Part shown: piece by piece, positions 6,207 to 11,696 of the stretch
Position numbering within the stretch: the stretch's first letter is position 1
Layout: the number at the start of each line of letters is the position of its first letter
Source of the DNA: Dehalococcoidia bacterium
GTDB taxonomy: Bacteria > Chloroflexota > Dehalococcoidia > JAENJB01
DNA length: 11,696 nt
Direction of reading: 5' to 3'
Assembly (NCBI GenBank): GCA_030690705.1
Contig: JAUYGE010000160.1
Coordinates: forward strand, 1-11,696
Position numbers and translations under genes: made by a program
Notes under the pieces: generated by a model
What the model saw: only the letters and a program-made list of their open reading frames with translations
The model's database searches: none
Told to the model about the DNA's origin: nothing

Positions 6207-7034
6207 TTGGGACTAAAGGTCTATCGTCCCACATCGCCGTCGCGAAGAAACATGACTGGCTTTTCGTTTGAGGAGATCACCAAACGAAAACCGGAAAAAA
6301 CGTTGCTGGTCACCCTGCGCAAATCGGGTGGGCGAAACAATCAGGGGCGTCTCACAGTCCGCCATCGCGGAGGCGGGGTGAAACGCATGCTGCGGCTGGT
6401 AGACTTCAAGCGTGATAAGATAGGCGTGCCCGGCAAGATAGCCGCCATTGAATATGACCCCAACCGCACGGCACGTATCGCCCTGGTGCAATACGCCGAT
6501 GGCGAAAAGCGCTATATCCTGGCACCCAATGGACTTAAGGTCGGCGACATCATCAAAAGCGGCAGCGACGCAGAGATCAAGCTGGGCAACGCACTCCCTT
6601 TGAAGAATATTCCACTGGGGACTCTGATTCATAACATCGAGCTCCAGCCGGGACGGGGAGCCCAACTGGCGCGGAGCGCCGGAGCGTCCGCCCACATTAT
6701 GGGCAAAGAAGCCGGTTACTGCCTGGTGCGCATGCCTTCCAGTGAAATACGTCGTATCCTGGACAAGTGTTCGGCCACCATCGGACAGGTTGGCAATCTA
6801 GACTATCAGAATGTCGTGTGGGGAAAAGCAGGGAGAAGAAGACTCCTTGGCTGGCGGCCGGCGGTGCGGGGTTCAGCCATGAGCCCGAGAGACCATCCCC
6901 ATGGCGGCGGCGAGGGGCGCAGCCCACGCGGAGGCCACCCCAAGACACCCTGGGGCAGACCGGCTTTGGGGTTCAAGACCCGAAAGCGTAAGGTGTCTAA
7001 CAGAATGATTGTAAAGCGAAGAGGCCAGGACTAG
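6207..7034 (+). CDS. rplB: 50S ribosomal protein L2 (uL2)
   Basis: L2 is one of the largest 50S proteins, required for subunit association and peptidyl-transferase activity. It has the standard 275 residues. Visible hallmarks are [13 protein letters not shown] (6-18), [18 protein letters not shown] (40-57), [14 protein letters not shown] (81-94), [14 protein letters not shown] (146-159) and the catalytic-centre loop [17 protein letters not shown] (226-242). In that loop H230 is the counterpart of the functionally important His near position 229 of E. coli L2. The start is TTG, chosen from the strong ribosome-binding site and family N-terminus. It follows the bS22-like gene by 53 nt. No anomaly in the protein. 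Confidence 0.98.
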   Translation: MGLKVYRPTSPSRRNMTGFSFEEITKRKPEKTLLVTLRKSGGRNNQGRLTVRHRGGGVKRMLRLVDFKRDKIGVPGKIAAIEYDPNRTARIALVQYADGEKRYILAPNGLKVGDIIKSGSDAEIKLGNALPLKNIPLGTLIHNIELQPGRGAQLARSAGASAHIMGKEAGYCLVRMPSSEIRRILDKCSATIGQVGNLDYQNVVWGKAGRRRLLGWRPAVRGSAMSPRDHPHGGGEGRSPRGGHPKTPWGRPALGFKTRKRKVSNRMIVKRRGQD

Positions 7035-7055
7035 GTCTAAGCGTGGGAGAGAAGA

Positions 7056-7328
7056 ATGTCCAGGTCAATTAAGAAGGGACCGTTCATAGACGTCAAGCTC
7101 ATGAAGAAAGTGGAGATGGTTATCCGCTCGGGGCAAAAGACAATAATTAAGACCTGGGCACGCCGCTCCACCATCGTACCCCAGATGATCGGTCTTACCT
7201 TCGGCGTACACGATGGAAGAAGACATGTGCCGATTCTCATAACGGAGAATATGGTCGGTCACAAGCTGGGGGAATTCGCCCTCACCAGAACCTTTAGAGG
7301 ACATTCCACCAAGGCGGAAAAGGCTTAG
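7056..7328 (+). CDS. rpsS: 30S ribosomal protein S19 (uS19)
   Basis: S19 is a 30S head protein that pairs with S13 and contacts the A-site tRNA and the B1 intersubunit bridge. At 90 residues it is close to the usual 92-93. It shows [20 protein letters not shown] at the N-terminus, [21 protein letters not shown] (about 29-49), [25 protein letters not shown], and the RTFRGH motif near the C-terminus. A GGGAGAGAAG purine run precedes the ATG. It is 21 nt after rplB and 15 nt before rplV, in the conserved S10-operon order. Confidence 0.98.
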   Translation: MSRSIKKGPFIDVKLMKKVEMVIRSGQKTIIKTWARRSTIVPQMIGLTFGVHDGRRHVPILITENMVGHKLGEFALTRTFRGHSTKAEKA

Positions 7329-7343
7329 GACGAGAAACGACCG

Positions 7344-7685
7344 ATGGAAGTAAAATCTGTAGCTAAAAATGTGGGCGTATCTCCCCGGAAGATCCGCTTG
7401 ATCGTTGATGCGGTCAGGGGCAAGAAAGTCGGCGAGGCGCTGACTATCCTGCAATTCATGCCCACGCCAGCCGCCGACCTGGTGGCAAGGGCCATCAAAT
7501 CAGCCGCGGCCAACGCTGAGAACAACTATCAGATGACCGCTGGGGAACTGAGAATAGCCGAGATTTTCGCTGATGCCGGGCATACGTTGCACAGGATGCG
7601 CCCGCTCTCGAGAGGACGATCGGGTCACATCCTCAAGCGGTCGAGCCATATCACCGTCGTTGTGGCAGAAGAAGAGGGAAAATAA
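7344..7685 (+). CDS. rplV: 50S ribosomal protein L22 (uL22)
   Basis: L22 spans all six domains of 23S rRNA and, with L4, lines the exit-tunnel constriction through its long beta-hairpin. The 113-residue length is typical. It begins MEVKSVAKNVGVSPRKIRLI and contains VRGKKVGEALTIL (24-36), IKSAAANAENN (51-61) and the hairpin region RMRPLSRGRSGHILKRSSHITVVV (84-107). The tip of that hairpin is where macrolide-resistance changes map in other species. It has only weak upstream purines. Its TAA stop shares the final A with the rpsC ATG, so S3 translation is probably coupled. Confidence 0.97.
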   Translation: MEVKSVAKNVGVSPRKIRLIVDAVRGKKVGEALTILQFMPTPAADLVARAIKSAAANAENNYQMTAGELRIAEIFADAGHTLHRMRPLSRGRSGHILKRSSHITVVVAEEEGK

Positions 7686-8425
7686 TGGGGAATAAGACCA
7701 ATCCCGTGGGCTTCAGATTGGGAATCATCCGCGAGTGGCAAGCCAAATGGTTCGCCGAGCGCGAATTCGCAACCTTTCTGGGCGAGGACCTGACCGTAAG
7801 AAGAGTCATCGAGAGGACTTTCCCGGAAGCGGGCATCGCCAGGGTGGAAATCAGCCGTCAGGCCAACGACATCTCGGTAACTATTCACACCGCCAGACCG
7901 GGCATAGTCATTGGTCGGGGCGGACAAAGGCGAGAGGAACTCCGGCAGTCTCTCGAGAAGGCCACAGGCAGGAAAATCAGACTGAACATTCAGGAAATCC
8001 GCCAGCCTGAGCTGGAGGCAGCCCTGGTTGCCAAGAGCATTGCTGAACAGTTAGGACGCCGCATTGCTTTTAGAAGAGCGATGAAAGGGACCATGCTGCG
8101 CACCATGCAGGCAGGTGCGAAAGGCATAAAGGTGGAGTGTTCCGGACGTCTGGGCGGTGCTGAGATCGCGCGCACTGAGCATATGAGACAGGGACAGGTA
8201 CCTCTTCATAAGATTAGAGCAGACATAGACTATGGTTTCACCGAAGCGGTCACCATGATGGGCCGCATCGGTGTCAAGGCATGGGTCTACCGGGGCGATA
8301 TCCTCCCTGCGGTCAAGACGGTGCCTCTTGAAGCCAAGACAGAACAAGCGGGTCCGGAAACCGGAGTAGCCGAAGGTAAGTCAGATGTTACAGCCAAAAC
8401 GAGTCAAGTTCCGCAAACAGCATAG
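7685..8425 (+). CDS. rpsC: 30S ribosomal protein S3 (uS3), with extended C-terminal tail
   Basis: S3 lies at the mRNA entry tunnel and contributes to the ribosomal helicase activity. Features seen are [12 protein letters not shown] at the N-terminus, a KH-domain GRGG motif (residues 77-80) within [34 protein letters not shown] (130-150), and the C-terminal domain core [13 protein letters not shown] and [11 protein letters not shown]. The protein is 246 residues, and after about residue 206 it carries a polar low-complexity tail of about 40 residues ending in TSQVPQTA. That tail is encoded partly over the start of rplP, overlapping it by 41 nt in another frame. GAGGG (7674-7678) is a good ribosome-binding site for the ATG, which shares 1 nt with the rplV stop. 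Confidence 0.97.
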   Translation: MGNKTNPVGFRLGIIREWQAKWFAEREFATFLGEDLTVRRVIERTFPEAGIARVEISRQANDISVTIHTARPGIVIGRGGQRREELRQSLEKATGRKIRLNIQEIRQPELEAALVAKSIAEQLGRRIAFRRAMKGTMLRTMQAGAKGIKVECSGRLGGAEIARTEHMRQGQVPLHKIRADIDYGFTEAVTMMGRIGVKAWVYRGDILPAVKTVPLEAKTEQAGPETGVAEGKSDVTAKTSQVPQTA

Positions 8426-8834
8426 GGGAAGAAGAAAGGGCATTGCCACATCCGGCAATACCCTGCTCTTTGGCGACTGCGGCCTCCAGACTCTCCAGGG
8501 AGTCTGGATTACCAGTCGTCAGATAGAGGCTGCCCGCCGCGTTATTACCCGTTATCTCCGAAAGGGAGGTAACATGTGGATCCGCGTCTTCCCCGACAAG
8601 CCGGTGACCAAGAAACCTGCTGAGACCCGTCAGGGAGGCGGCAAGGGCCCGCCCGACCATTGGGTGGCGGTGGCCAAGAGGGGGAGAATCATCTTCGAGG
8701 TAGCGGGAATACGAACGGAGAGCGCCCAGGAGGCCTTGAAACGGGCCTCGGACAAGCTTCCTTTCCCCACAAGGATTGTGGTGAAGGAGGAGCCCGCCGC
8801 GCTTAGTTTGGCGGCAGGGAGTGAGAAACCTTGA
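8385..8834 (+). CDS. rplP: 50S ribosomal protein L16 (uL16)
   Basis: L16 helps organise the A-site architecture of the 50S subunit. The start is secure because the family N-terminus [19 protein letters not shown] begins exactly at this ATG, with GAAGG about 8 nt upstream. The start therefore lies inside the rpsC tail, in the +1 frame relative to S3. Other hallmarks are [17 protein letters not shown] (41-57), [24 protein letters not shown] (65-88) and a [14 protein letters not shown] segment. R82 corresponds to the Arg hydroxylated in E. coli L16. At 149 residues it is slightly longer than the usual 137-145 because of a polar C-terminus. Its stop overlaps the rpmC TTG start as TTGA. Confidence 0.97.
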   Translation: MLQPKRVKFRKQHRGRRKGIATSGNTLLFGDCGLQTLQGVWITSRQIEAARRVITRYLRKGGNMWIRVFPDKPVTKKPAETRQGGGKGPPDHWVAVAKRGRIIFEVAGIRTESAQEALKRASDKLPFPTRIVVKEEPAALSLAAGSEKP

Positions 8835-9022
8835 AAGTTGATGAGTTCAGGGCTTTTAATGACCAGGACTTGGCCAGGCAACTTGAGGAGGCTCACCGGG
8901 AGCTTTTCAACCTCCGTTTTCGCCTGTCAACCAGGCAACTGGTGAATTACCGGGAGATTCCCAAGACGAAGAAGAAGATAGCGCAGCTCAAGACAATAAT
9001 CAGGGAAAGGGAGCAGGCATAA
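8831..9022 (+). CDS. rpmC: 50S ribosomal protein L29 (uL29)
   Basis: L29 is a small two-helix protein beside L23 at the tunnel exit and part of the SRP/trigger-factor docking area. It has 63 residues, standard for the family, with [20 protein letters not shown], then [16 protein letters not shown] (about 24-39) and a Lys-rich [16 protein letters not shown] end. The start is TTG 8831, overlapping the L16 stop by 4 nt. The nearby ATG at 8841 is out of frame. AGGGAG (8816-8821) about 9 nt upstream can serve as ribosome-binding site. This is the second TTG start in the window and probably depends on coupling to L16. Confidence 0.95.
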   Translation: MKVDEFRAFNDQDLARQLEEAHRELFNLRFRLSTRQLVNYREIPKTKKKIAQLKTIIREREQA

Positions 9023-9038
9023 CCCGCTTTCTAAGGAT

Positions 9039-9332
9039 ATGAGAGAGAACCGCAAGACCTTGGTAGGTGCAGTAGTCAGCAACAAGATGAAAAAGACGGT
9101 CGTGGTGAGCGTGATGACCCTGGCACATCATGCCAAATATAACAAGACTATTCGCAAGATCGCCAAGTACAAGGCCCACGACGAGAGTTCCTGCCAGCTC
9201 GGAGACATCGTCAGGTTGGAGGGAACCAGGCCCCTTTCCAAAGAGAAGCACTGGCGTGTGGTCGAGATACTAACTAAGAAGAACATGCCTGAAACCACGC
9301 CCGATGATATTGGGGTAGAACAGCAGAAATGA
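9039..9332 (+). CDS. rpsQ: 30S ribosomal protein S17 (uS17)
   Basis: S17 is a primary 16S rRNA-binding OB-fold protein needed early in 30S assembly. The sequence [24 protein letters not shown] matches the family N-terminus, followed by [19 protein letters not shown] (30-48) and [24 protein letters not shown] (54-77). At 97 residues it has about 12 extra residues at the C-terminus ([14 protein letters not shown]). AAGGA (9033-9037) is only 1 nt from the ATG, too close for ordinary initiation. No other in-frame start exists between the upstream stop at 8997 and this ATG, so initiation may rely on coupling with L29, whose stop is 16 nt before. Confidence 0.96.
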   Translation: MRENRKTLVGAVVSNKMKKTVVVSVMTLAHHAKYNKTIRKIAKYKAHDESSCQLGDIVRLEGTRPLSKEKHWRVVEILTKKNMPETTPDDIGVEQQK

Positions 9333-9697
9333 TTCAGACTTATACCCGGCTGAAGGTAGCTGACAATAGCGGCGCGCGACAAATCATGTGCATCAATGTC
9401 GCGGGCGGCACGCGCAGGCGGTATGCCTCCGTCGGTGATATCATCACAGCCAGCGTCAAGAAAGCCATACCCAATGGAGCTGTCAAGAAGGGCAGTGTGG
9501 TGAAAGCTGTGGTAGTGCGCGTGGCGCATACCTATCGTCGCCCTGACGGTTCCTATATCAGATTTGATGACAATGCGGCCGTCCTGCTCGCTGAAGCCAA
9601 TAACCCTAAGGGCACCCGCATTTTTGGCCCGGTGGCGCGCGAGTTGCGAGACAAGAACTTCACCAAGATTATCTCCCTGGCGCCGGAAGTTCTTTAG
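9329..9697 (+). CDS. rplN: 50S ribosomal protein L14 (uL14)
   Basis: L14 forms part of the intersubunit bridges with 16S rRNA and is a binding surface for the silencing factor RsfS in other bacteria. It has exactly the canonical 122 residues: [40 protein letters not shown] (about 37-56), [25 protein letters not shown] (60-84) and [20 protein letters not shown] followed by SLAPEVL. It overlaps rpsQ by ATGA with no strong ribosome-binding site, so coupled translation is likely. It stands at the S10/spc operon junction of E. coli, but nothing resembling a terminator or promoter separates the two clusters here. Confidence 0.98.
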   Translation: MIQTYTRLKVADNSGARQIMCINVAGGTRRRYASVGDIITASVKKAIPNGAVKKGSVVKAVVVRVAHTYRRPDGSYIRFDDNAAVLLAEANNPKGTRIFGPVARELRDKNFTKIISLAPEVL

Positions 9698-9709
9698 GAT
9701 GTTCCAGAC

Positions 9710-10021
9710 ATGAAAGTAAGAAAGAACGACACCGTGCTGGTGATTGCCGGCAAGGACAAAGGGAAAAAGGGGAAAATACGTTTCTCCTATCCACGCCAAC
9801 AGCGTGTGGTGGTGGAAGGAGTGAACATGATCAAACGCCACAGCCGGGCCAAGGGCGTGGCCAGACAAGCTGGTATCGTAGAACGGGAAGCACCGCTACA
9901 TGTATCCAATGTCATGCTGATATGCAACAAGTGCGGGAAGCCGGCGCGGGTCGGCTCACGCATGCTTGAAGATGGCAAGAAGGCCCGCCTGTGTCGCTCT
10001 TGCCTTGAGGTACTGGACTGA
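9710..10021 (+). CDS. rplX: 50S ribosomal protein L24 (uL24), zinc-ribbon form
   Basis: L24 is an assembly-initiator protein that binds the 5' region of 23S rRNA near the tunnel exit. It is 103 residues with the KOW motif [17 protein letters not shown] (7-23) and [12 protein letters not shown] (35-46). The C-terminal half carries a Cys4 zinc-ribbon: C72-x2-C75 and C95-x2-C98, in [12 protein letters not shown] and [10 protein letters not shown]. This is the zinc-binding (C+) form common among Gram-positives and other deep lineages, unlike the Cys-free E. coli protein. It starts 12 nt after rplN with AGGA 10 nt upstream, and ends 2 nt before the extended rplE ORF. Confidence 0.97.
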   Translation: MKVRKNDTVLVIAGKDKGKKGKIRFSYPRQQRVVVEGVNMIKRHSRAKGVARQAGIVEREAPLHVSNVMLICNKCGKPARVGSRMLEDGKKARLCRSCLEVLD

Positions 10022-10023
10022 CC

Positions 10024-10983
10024 ATGAGCAGCGAAGCATCCGAACAAGAACTTACCGCGAAGACTGCGGAGGAAGCCACCGGCGCCCCGAAGCCAAAGGC
10101 GAAGGCAAAGACGCCTCAGGCGAAGCACCCGGCACCGGAGGCAGCGGCAGAAGGCGGCGAAAAGAAGAAAGCGCCGAAGCCCAAGGCGGAAGCGCCCGCC
10201 AGGGCAAAGACTGCCGAAGTCGCCCTGGAGGCAGCGGCAGAAAGCGGCGAAAAGAAGAAAGCGCCGAAGCCCAAGGCGGAAGCGCCCGCCAGGGCAAAGA
10301 CTGCCGAAGTCGCCCTGGAGGCAGCGGCAGAAAGCGGCGAAAAGAAGAAAGCGCCGAAGTCCAAGGCGGAAGCGCCCGCCAGGGCAAAGGCTGCCGAAGT
10401 CGCCCTGGAGGCGCCGCAAAAGCCACTGGGCCCTTCTCGTATGAAACTCAAATATCAGGGACTTATCCCGCAACTGGTCAAGGAATTCGGCTACAGGAAT
10501 GTGATGGAAGTGCCCCGGGTAGTGAAGATAGTGCTGAATATCGGATTGGGGCAAGCAGTGCAAGACCCCAAGATGCTGGAAGGGGCCGAAAAGGACCTGA
10601 CCATCATCTCAGGACAACACCCGGTCATCACCCGGGCCAAGAAGTCTATCGCCGCTTTCAAATTGAGAGCCGGCATGCCCATCGGAATCATGGTCACCAT
10701 GCGTGGCCGGCGGATGTACGATTTCCTCGACCGGCTGGTGAGTGTGGTCTTGCCCCGCATTCGCGACTTCTCCGGAGTTTCCGGCAATGCCTTTGACAGC
10801 CGGGGCAATTACAACATCGGACTTAAAGAGCAACTCGTATTCCCTGAAATCGAGTTCGACAAAGTGGACAAGATACGTGGGATGCAGGTCACCATTGTCA
10901 CGACTGCCCGAAATGCCAGGGAGGGGAAACGCCTGCTGGAGCTCCTCGGTGTACCCTTCAAGCGAGAGGGAGAGAATGGCTAA
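10024..10983 (+). CDS. rplE: 50S ribosomal protein L5 (uL5) with a 139-residue repetitive N-terminal extension
   Basis: L5 binds 5S rRNA and forms the central protuberance and a bridge to S13. Residues 140-319 are a complete standard-length L5 (180 aa): [76 protein letters not shown] and [20 protein letters not shown]. In front of this the same frame is open for 139 residues with no stops. It opens with [20 protein letters not shown], then a Lys/Ala/Pro-rich stretch, then three 30-residue tandem repeats (40-129). ATG 10024 lies 2 nt after rplX with a distant GAGG (10007-10010). The internal ATG 10441 that would give a normal L5 has no visible ribosome-binding site, so I favour the long form. 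The core is certain; translation of the extension is inferred. Confidence 0.9.
   Translation: MSSEASEQELTAKTAEEATGAPKPKAKAKTPQAKHPAPEAAAEGGEKKKAPKPKAEAPARAKTAEVALEAAAESGEKKKAPKPKAEAPARAKTAEVALEAAAESGEKKKAPKSKAEAPARAKAAEVALEAPQKPLGPSRMKLKYQGLIPQLVKEFGYRNVMEVPRVVKIVLNIGLGQAVQDPKMLEGAEKDLTIISGQHPVITRAKKSIAAFKLRAGMPIGIMVTMRGRRMYDFLDRLVSVVLPRIRDFSGVSGNAFDSRGNYNIGLKEQLVFPEIEFDKVDKIRGMQVTIVTTARNAREGKRLLELLGVPFKREGENG
10141..10410 (+). repeat. Three 90-bp tandem repeats inside rplE
   Basis: Copies lie at 10141-10230, 10231-10320 and 10321-10410, each starting GCAGCGGCAGAA and ending GTCGCCCTGGAG. Copy 2 differs from copy 1 at one base (G to A, giving Gly to Ser). Copy 3 differs from copy 2 at two (C to T, Pro to Ser; A to G, Thr to Ala). 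The period is exactly 30 codons, so copy-number change keeps the frame. Each unit encodes AAAE(G/S)GEKKKAP, K(P/S)KAEAPARAK and (T/A)AEVALE: lysine clusters with Ala and Pro, capped by a short acidic or hydrophobic end. Near-identity points to recent duplication or gene conversion. Confidence 0.97.
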
Positions 10984-11161
10984 ACTATCCAAGATTGCGA
11001 AATGGAAACGCGCCCCCAAGTTCAAGGTGCAGTTCCGCAACCGCTGCCAGCGTTGTGGACGACCTCGCGGCTACATACGCAAGTTCGGACTTTGCCGCAT
11101 CTGTTTCCGTAAAATGGCCCTGGATGGCCAGATTCCCGGAGTGAGAAAGTCTAGCTGGTAG
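10976..11161 (+). CDS. rpsN: 30S ribosomal protein S14, zinc-binding type (uS14, type Z)
   Basis: S14 is a late-assembly protein of the 30S head next to S3 and S10. At 61 residues it is the short zinc-dependent form: [19 protein letters not shown], then [20 protein letters not shown] and [19 protein letters not shown]. The four ligands are C24-x2-C27 and C40-x2-C43. ATG 10976 overlaps the end of rplE by 8 nt in another frame, and the purine-rich GAGAGGGAGAGA supplies the ribosome-binding site. A longer upstream-extended frame is open but lies over rplE and adds nothing conserved. With L24 this makes two zinc-ribbon r-proteins in a row of three genes. Confidence 0.97.
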   Translation: MAKLSKIAKWKRAPKFKVQFRNRCQRCGRPRGYIRKFGLCRICFRKMALDGQIPGVRKSSW

Positions 11162-11178
11162 AACGAAGAGGATACTAG

Positions 11179-11577
11179 ATGTCAGTAAACGACCCTATAG
11201 CGGACATGCTGGTAAGGATACGCAACGCCTTGATGGTGCAGCATGACTATACCCTGATCCCGGAGTCCAAGACTAAGCTGGCCATAGCCAGGGTCTTGAA
11301 GGAAGAAGGCTTCATCTCAGAATACGAGTTGCTCAAGGGCAAGCCTTACCGCAACATTAAGGTCGTTTTCAAATACTTTGACAGGAAGCAACCGGCGATA
11401 CGAGGACTAAAGAGAATAAGCAAGCCCGGCCTAAAGGTCTACGTTGGCAAGGGAGAGATACCCCGTATCTACGGCGGATTGGGAGTAACCGTCCTTTCCA
11501 CCTCGAGAGGCATCATGACCGGCATGAAAGCGCAACGGCTCAAGGTTGGCGGCGAACTCCTGTGCTCTGTCTGGTGA
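11179..11577 (+). CDS. rpsH: 30S ribosomal protein S8 (uS8)
   Basis: S8 binds helix 21 of 16S rRNA and is essential for central-domain assembly. In E. coli it also represses the spc operon at the rplE translation start. The 132-residue protein is standard: VNDPIADMLVRIRNALMVQH at the N-terminus, SKTKLAIARVLKEEGFI (25-41), RGLKRISKPGLKVYVGKGEIP (74-94) and the signature STSRGIMTGMKAQRLKVGGE near the C-terminus. AAGAGGA (11166-11172) 6 nt before ATG is a strong ribosome-binding site. It lies 17 nt after rpsN and 18 nt before rplF. I could not recognise an S8-binding mimic near rplE, where the repeat extension now occupies the start region. Confidence 0.98.
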   Translation: MSVNDPIADMLVRIRNALMVQHDYTLIPESKTKLAIARVLKEEGFISEYELLKGKPYRNIKVVFKYFDRKQPAIRGLKRISKPGLKVYVGKGEIPRIYGGLGVTVLSTSRGIMTGMKAQRLKVGGELLCSVW

Positions 11578-11595
11578 CATCGTCAGGAAGAGAGT

Positions 11596-11696
11596 ATGTC
11601 AAGAATAGGTAGATTGCCAGTTCCCTTGCCCAAGGAAGTAGTCGTGGCCATCGAGGGCAACGAGATTACCATCAAAGGGCCTCGCGGTGAGTTGAG
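11596..11696 (+). CDS. rplF: 50S ribosomal protein L6 (uL6), 5' end only
   Basis: The first 33 codons are visible before the window ends: [20 protein letters not shown] then [13 protein letters not shown]. This matches the L6 N-terminus (SRIGKxPVxxPxGVxVxIxGxxVxVKGPKGEL). L6 lies at the base of the L7/L12 stalk near the sarcin-ricin loop. AGGAAG (11585-11590) upstream of the ATG is a good ribosome-binding site. It follows rpsH in the canonical spc order, and the rest of the gene lies beyond the right edge. Confidence 0.95.
   Translation, partial: MSRIGRLPVPLPKEVVVAIEGNEITIKGPRGEL

Noticed and set aside
10141-10410. CRISPR-like direct repeats
   Set aside because: The units are contiguous 90-bp tandem repeats without spacers and lie in frame inside rplE, so they are a protein repeat.
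9787-10563. Antisense open frames over the rplE repeats
   Set aside because: Same repeat effect on the opposite strand. The products are repetitive shadows of the L5 extension and have no start context or family similarity.
9966-10796. Long forward open frame overlapping rplX and rplE in another frame
   Set aside because: It stays open because the 90-bp repeat is a multiple of three and GC-rich, so one stop-free copy makes all copies stop-free. Its product is Arg/Ser/Gly-rich without conserved motifs, and it lies over certain L5 coding sequence.
10742-10975. Longer N-terminal form of S14 beginning at 10742
   Set aside because: The extra residues lie over rplE in another frame and are not conserved in S14. 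ATG 10976 gives the canonical MAKLSK-type start with a good ribosome-binding site.

Overview
This window is a chromosomal core-translation locus: the str, S10 and start of the spc ribosomal-protein operons fused into one dense same-strand run. The gene order is rpsL-rpsG-fusA-rpsJ-rplC-rplD-rplW-(bS22-like small ORF)-rplB-rpsS-rplV-rpsC-rplP-rpmC-rpsQ-rplN-rplX-rplE-rpsN-rpsH-rplF, and rplF runs off the right edge. Base composition is moderately GC-rich. The organism is a bacterium with Gram-positive/Chloroflexota-like r-protein features: an S12 with the long N-terminal insertion, a short zinc-type S14, and a Cys4 L24. A translin-family protein directly upstream, a type common in archaea and sporadic in bacteria such as Dehalococcoidia, makes a Chloroflexota (Dehalococcoidia-like) source my best guess. 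That assignment is inference, not demonstrated.

Layout. Bases 1-59 hold the 3' tail of an unidentified gene that overlaps the translin-family gene (56-709) by ATGA. Bases 710-965 are the only long non-coding stretch. They hold a good sigma70-type promoter (749-777) and a roughly 180-nt leader ending in a perfect 15-bp hairpin plus T-tract (903-939) just before rpsL, with upstream segments able to form competing pairings. This looks like a transcription attenuator governing the whole r-protein run. From 966 onward the genes are nearly contiguous, many with 1-41 nt overlaps, so translational coupling is likely throughout. tuf, which often follows fusA, is absent, and fusA leads directly into rpsJ.

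Most genes are ordinary in sequence. The items that stand out are: (1) L5 (rplE) carries a 139-residue N-terminal extension built on three near-identical 90-bp tandem repeats encoding a Lys/Ala/Pro/Glu-rich, histone-H1-tail-like segment; (2) an unlisted 31-codon gene between rplW and rplB encodes a bS22/mS38-like (AURKAIP1/COX24-domain) small ribosomal protein; (3) the attenuator-like rpsL leader; (4) a 41-nt out-of-frame overlap of rpsC and rplP, made possible by an extended S3 tail. I see no mobile elements, CRISPR arrays, tRNAs or rRNAs.
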